From positions 186,001-250,000 of the forward strand of contig NZ_JAGGMN010000001.1 in assembly GCF_017875325.1 (NCBI RefSeq): 64,000 nucleotides of DNA, read 5' to 3'. How positions within the stretch are numbered: the first letter of the stretch is position 1; each line of letters starts with the position of its first letter. A program made the position numbers and the translations under genes. Below are positions 60,593 through 64,000 of this stretch, piece after piece. This stretch comes from Methanofollis sp. W23. Its GTDB lineage: Archaea; Halobacteriota; Methanomicrobia; Methanomicrobiales; Methanofollaceae. A model generated the notes under the pieces. The model made no database searches. It worked only from the letters and a program-made list of their open reading frames with translations, and had not been told where the DNA came from.

Positions 60593-61129
60593 TTATTCCT
60601 CTTTGTCTGTGTCTTCTATGATGCGACTTCGTTCTCGCAGGAGTCTGGCAGACTCTCTGGAGACGCTCTTCATCACCTCTGAGACTTTGTCCTCCTGTTC
60701 GATCTCGTCGTCGATGTCGAGGGTGGTGCCTTCCACTTCCATCAGGAAGCGCGCCACTTCACTGGACTCGAAGAGGAGGTCGTCGAGTTCTTCAGGGGTG
60801 AAAAATCCGCACATCGCGCCGTACAGGAATGTCGCCCCGGCCATTCTCACCTTCTTCTTGAAGGCGTCTCTGGCCTGGTTGACTGCCTGAGGGGTGTAGG
60901 GCTCGGTCATGAATGGGACGAGTTCAGGGAGGTTCGCACCGATGAAGGTCATCTCCGCCCCGCTCGTGGTCTGGAAGTCTGCGCAGAGGCGGGCGATGGA
61001 CCATTCGCGCGCGGTGAAGTAGGTGTATCTGCGGAGAAACTGGTTGACCTGTCGGTAGGTGGAGCCTTCGACCTTCTTGAACTTGCGATATTTGTTGATC
61101 TCTTCGGTGCGGTCTTCTGGATCTCCCAT
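60593..61129 (-). CDS. conserved euryarchaeal protein of unknown function (DUF5806-like)
   Basis: A 178-residue soluble protein, strongly reminiscent of a family shared by haloarchaea and methanogens (I believe DUF5806; not certain). Conserved-looking parts are KYRKFKKVEGSTYRQVNQFL, FTAREWSIARLCADFQT, LPELVPFMTEPYTPQAVNQA, GATFLYGAMCGFFTPEEL and an acidic C-terminus. Mostly alpha-helical, with no signal peptide. ATG 61129 is preferred; an in-frame TTG lies at 61162. First gene of the operon with mobB-moaE and glmM. Function unknown; the genomic company says little. Confidence 0.75.
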   Translation of the reverse strand: MGDPEDRTEEINKYRKFKKVEGSTYRQVNQFLRRYTYFTAREWSIARLCADFQTTSGAEMTFIGANLPELVPFMTEPYTPQAVNQARDAFKKKVRMAGATFLYGAMCGFFTPEELDDLLFESSEVARFLMEVEGTTLDIDDEIEQEDKVSEVMKSVSRESARLLRERSRIIEDTDKEE

Positions 61130-61199
61130 TTTCAGTACCGCATTGGTGTGCCTTGGTATCAAGATTACTGGTTCTCCTCTCCACCGCAGGCGTTGCCTA

Positions 61200-61447
61200 C
61201 ATATAGCATCATATGGTGTATGGATCTGCGAACACTTTCTCGCCGCGTCCCCTCATATTATATACTTCTGGGCCTATTCTCTTTCATGGGGCCCGGAACC
61301 GCCTCTGGGTATCCCTTCTAAACCTTCAAAATGTGGTGGAGCACCTTTGCTCGATACTCCTTTAGGGCAGAGTGGGGTGGGGGGCCTTGCCCTCCATCTC
61401 CTCTGCTAGGGATGTCGTTTTCTTCGGGGGGGAAGATCCTGTTTTTG
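61200..61447. other. gene-free stretch
   Basis: No gene supported. A TATA-like TATTATATACTTCTGG near 61256 could be a promoter, but nothing convincing follows it. Confidence 0.35.
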
Positions 61448-61720
61448 CGGCCCTGTAGAAATCTTCTTGATGAATCACTCTGACGGGGGGGCGTGCCGCT
61501 CCCCTGGTCCTCCGCCGACGAAGATTGACTGGGGTTCGCATCCTGTCGTCACGATCGCCGTTCTGCCTTCTCGCTCCAATCACCATTCCGGGGGTCGGGG
61601 TGGCATTCGCTCCTGGTGTGGTGGGGGGACGCATGGTTGGCAATGAAGAGGGGAGGCACGCCCCCCACATCCATTGCTCTCTCCTGCGAGGGGGAAGGGG
61701 GAGAGTGGGGGGATGACCTC
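61448..61720 (+). repeat. degenerate copy of the inverted-end element
   Basis: The left end CGGCCCTGTAGAAATCTTC fits the consensus well. Then come GGGGGGGCGTGCCGCTCCCC and GACGAAGATTGACTGG; GTTCTGCCTTCTCGC and CCATTCCGGGGGTCGGGG follow in family order. No right end found. Confidence 0.55.
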
Positions 61721-62780
61721 AGAGATGGCATGGCCCTGCAGTCTCTCCACGGGCAGATCATGTTGTCGAGGGGTTTTGCGGCTCCCCTGGGGCCATCGTC
61801 CTTTTATCCTGTTATTTCGGTCAGGATAGACGCTGGGGATGCGGTCCTGCCGCAGTGGCGGATATGATGAAAATTCAGGGACCGTAAAAGGTCGACTCTG
61901 TGGAAGTTCTCTGGGGTGTTTTCTATGGTGGCGGGTACCGCAACTCCTCTCCACCATGTCCATTGCGTTTGTTTTCCTGCCCAATCTTTGTCCGGGGGGC
62001 CAGTGACAAGAGGGTGGGGAACGGCATTTGAAGTCGCGCTCACGCTGGGGGAGGTGAGGGGTGTGCCGCCCTCCGAACTCGCGCGCAAAGATGGGCGGAG
62101 GATGGCAATCTGCTCTTCATGGTCATTGATTGAGTCTTCCCGGCCCCATCGTCGTTCTGGGGGTCCGGGGGCGCGGCGCCCCCGACGAGAGTGTGGGGAT
62201 CCCCCCGGGGTGTCCTGCTCCGAAGGGGGAACAAGGACCCTCCCCCCTACGAGCCGCCTTCCTCGTCGCATGTGTCTGGGGCGGTACGCCCCTCGGGCGG
62301 CGGAGAGCGTTTTGAATTTCTAAGAGAGTTGTGGGATATGCTCCATGATACTGATCCTGGCGGCCCTCTCCTCTGGTTTGCATGGGCGTTTGAACTTGCC
62401 ATATCATGTTGAAGCCGATAGAATCGTTAAATCAAAGATGGCCGAGGGGTGGCATGATGCTCGACTTTGGTCCGCTCCTCGAACAAAATGGATGTGGGTC
62501 AGGAATCGATCCAGTTCTGATATGATATTTTCATCCTGTATGTGTGGGCCCAGGGGTCGTGCTCAATTCTACAAAATCATGATCTTCCCATCCGGGGGCG
62601 TGGTTCCCCGGGTGCGGATGATTGGGGCGGTGCGATGGTCGAGGATTTCTATGGGTCGGGTCTGTCTTTGTGGGGGTCCTCTGACTCGCGTGCTTCCCTC
62701 TCGATCACACCCGGGATCGCATCCGGTCCTCCTACTACATGATATGGCCAGGGACTATTGGCCCCCGGCAAGAAGATGCG
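61721..62780. other. gene-free stretch with further repeat fragments
   Basis: Repeat end at 61892 (CGACTCTGTGGAAGTTCTC). A core fragment at 62030-62200 has GTGCCGCCCTCCG, GAGTCTTCCCGGCCCCATCG and the GC hairpin GGGGGCGCGGCGCCCCC. AGAGAGTTGTGGGATATG at 62321 recalls module 3. AATTCTACAAAATCATG lies at 62565. Open frames over this stretch (one of 181 codons at 62345) are not protein-like. Confidence 0.45.
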
Positions 62781-63150
62781 AGAAGGTGATGAAGGCCCCC
62801 TCTGATCTATTCATCGGCGATGTTGGCATGCATTTTTGCCTTGGCTATGTGGCAGGTGCCGGGCCTTCTGGTGTCTGGCCGGGCAACTGATCTCTGAAAT
62901 ATTCTCATATGGGGGGGTAAGGATCCAATCGATTTCCTGCGAGTATATCAGCACGAAGATGGCTTCATTGTCGGAGCTATAATGTACAGATCCTCTATGG
63001 TGGCAAAAAGGGATTTTATGTGGGTTTATGGAGGTCATTTATATGGGGCCTGCCCCGCACCTGTGCGGTGCTCTTCTGGACAGGTGTTCTTTGTTATCCT
63101 CCTGCATGGGATCTTGTCGTGTGTGGGTTCTGATCCTGTGCCGGGACACT

Positions 63151-63174
63151 GTCGCAGAATGTATATTCTGCGAC
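63151..63174. promoter_or_regulatory. perfect palindrome next to the recombinase promoter
   Basis: 10-nt arms GTCGCAGAAT and ATTCTGCGAC around GTAT, ending 4 nt before the TATA box of the recombinase gene. The placement fits an operator that would block or recruit the transcription factors at this promoter. A recombination (dif-like) site is an alternative, but dif sites normally have 11-nt arms and a 6-nt spacer. Confidence 0.6.
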
Positions 63175-63178
63175 AAAA

Positions 63179-63186
63179 TTAAATAC
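63179..63186 (+). promoter_or_regulatory. TATA box of the recombinase gene
   Basis: TTAAATAC lies 24-31 nt before the ATG at 63210, the spacing of a leaderless transcript. Confidence 0.6.
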
Positions 63187-63209
63187 GGTCGAAACAGACA
63201 AAATAATTG

Positions 63210-64000
63210 ATGGAGGAGGCTTCTTTTTCTGAGTGGCTGGAAAGGTTCGAAAACTACCTTCGAATGCGAAATTACTCGCCGAGAACTGTCAGAAGTTATG
63301 CAGAGACAGTCCGGCGCTTCGCCCACTATGTCTGGGCATACCGGCATGCTCCTGTGGGCGATATGCCACAGTTCGACGAACATGATCTCCCGCTTGAGGT
63401 TCTTGAGGCCGACGTTGAGGTGCCCACCTCGGTGGTGACCGATTATTTCACCTGGCTCGCAGGGCGGCATGCCTATAAACCTCGCACGCTCCACCGCATG
63501 ATCTCATCGCTCTCGTCATTTTATTCATATCTTTATGCGCAGGGTGCGGTCAGGGCCGACCCCATGCCCGCGGTGGAACGCCCGCGGATCAAGAACCAGG
63601 AACTGAAATACCTGAAACACAACCAGGTGATGCGCCTCCTCAGGTCGATCGACGACGAACGGGATCGTCTGATCGTGCGGTTGATCTACGCCACCGGCGT
63701 TCGCGTCTCAGAACTCTGCACCATCGACATCGGCGACATCGACTTTGACGAGGGGACCATCAGGGTGCGGGGCAAGGGCGACAAGATCAGAACGGTCTTC
63801 GTGGACGACGAGACGCTTGCAGAGGTCGAGGACTATATCGGAAACGCGATCATAGGACCACTCTTCGAGGGGCAACAGGGCAAGGGCATCTCCCCGCGGA
63901 CGGTCCAGCGGATCTTCCAGAAGTACGCCCCTGAAGGGATCACGCCGCATAAAATACGACATTCCTACGCCTCTGAACTCTACCGACGCTCGCACAACCT
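63210..64000 (+). CDS. xerA: XerA/XerC-D-type tyrosine recombinase (3' partial)
   Basis: 263 residues are visible and the frame runs off the window end. N-terminal SAM-like core-binding domain (FENYLRMRNYSPRTVRSYAE), then the catalytic domain with Arg165 in IYATGVRVSEL, Lys189 in RVRGKGDKIRT and the His247-x-x-Arg250 motif in THKIRHSYASEL-like context. The second His/Trp and the Tyr nucleophile would lie beyond the edge. The length and lack of extra domains fit the archaeal chromosome-dimer resolvase XerA rather than a phage or SSV integrase, though an integrase cannot be ruled out. ATG at 63210; TATA box and palindrome just upstream. Confidence 0.88.
   Translation, partial: MEEASFSEWLERFENYLRMRNYSPRTVRSYAETVRRFAHYVWAYRHAPVGDMPQFDEHDLPLEVLEADVEVPTSVVTDYFTWLAGRHAYKPRTLHRMISSLSSFYSYLYAQGAVRADPMPAVERPRIKNQELKYLKHNQVMRLLRSIDDERDRLIVRLIYATGVRVSELCTIDIGDIDFDEGTIRVRGKGDKIRTVFVDDETLAEVEDYIGNAIIGPLFEGQQGKGISPRTVQRIFQKYAPEGITPHKIRHSYASELYRRSHN

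Noticed and set aside
62345-62890. 181-codon plus-strand frame
   Set aside because: It runs through repeat fragments and is rich in Arg, Ser, Trp and Cys, as expected from chance translation; no domain or start signal.
3420-62900. tRNA or rRNA genes in the gaps
   Set aside because: I looked for the T-loop GGTTCGAATCC type motif and acceptor pairing and found none; the long gaps are explained by repeat DNA.
63151-63174. Palindrome as the chromosomal dif site
   Set aside because: The arm and spacer lengths (10-4-10) differ from known dif sites (11-6-11) and the position over a promoter fits an operator better; kept only as an alternative.

Overview
The window is chromosomal DNA of a hydrogenotrophic methanogenic archaeon, most likely of the order Methanomicrobiales (Methanofollis- or Methanoculleus-like). 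This is inferred from the archaeal-type genes: a separate GMP synthase glutaminase subunit, fused hexulose-phosphate synthase/RraA, MobB-MoaE, the anaerobic cbi pathway, DUF3344 surface proteins, PGF-CTERM tails, TATA-box promoters with short or no leaders, and tandem PaaK/F390-synthetase-like ligases. Coding DNA is GC-rich. No tRNA, rRNA or CRISPR array was seen.

Layout. 0-3.4 kb: a 5'-truncated cobT, then an overlapping guaA / cysteine-cluster / TraB run. 4.4-4.9 kb: a nitroreductase. 5.7-11.4 kb: one gapless operon cbiT-L-F-G-H-C-D-E for the corrin ring. 12.4-15.9 kb: a decayed minus-strand gene, then cbiA, a nucleoside-recognition (Gate) membrane protein and a ribbon-helix-helix-like protein. 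16.4-28.1 kb: a secreted-protein block in which two DUF3344 proteins, a MacB-type ATPase/permease pair and a 1214-residue PEGA protein form one operon, followed by a separate duplicated DUF3344/CARDB protein. 28.8-31.0 kb: phosphoglycerate mutase and HPS-RraA. 31.4-41.4 kb: a second surface block with a dockerin-bearing subtilase, a very large beta-helix protein, a cohesin-dockerin adaptor and a membrane-anchored cohesin. 41.6-46.0 kb: an ACT/PaaK/PaaK operon and a divergent regulator/SdpI pair. 46.4-51.8 kb: uvsE, lysS and convergent arcC/arcA. 53.4-61.1 kb: an isolated Cas1 homologue, acylphosphatase, a 1192-residue helical-repeat protein, glmM, mobB-moaE and a conserved unknown. 63.2 kb to the end: a 3'-truncated XerA-type recombinase.

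Two things stand out. First, the Cas1 homologue at 53.4 kb has no CRISPR or other cas genes nearby. By my alignment it has lost two of the metal ligands (Glu to His160, His to Thr225) while keeping the Asp pair. It lies next to a huge helical-repeat protein. Second, almost every long intergenic gap is filled with decayed copies of a roughly 233-bp element with inverted ends that read CGGCTYTGTAGAA inward, together with at least three other repeat modules. These non-coding repeats explain most of the gene-poor stretches (3.4-4.4, 4.9-5.7, 11.8-12.4, 15.9-16.3, 24.7-25.3, 28.2-28.8, 46.0-46.4, 49.0-49.5, 51.8-53.4 and 61.3-62.8 kb).

How the genes fit together: cobT, the cbi operon and cbiA supply most of the anaerobic cobamide route needed for methanogenesis (cbiJ, the cobaltochelatase and the later steps are not here). 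The 16-28 kb and 31-41 kb blocks look like export and surface-assembly systems. arcA/arcC would give ATP from arginine if an ornithine carbamoyltransferase exists elsewhere.
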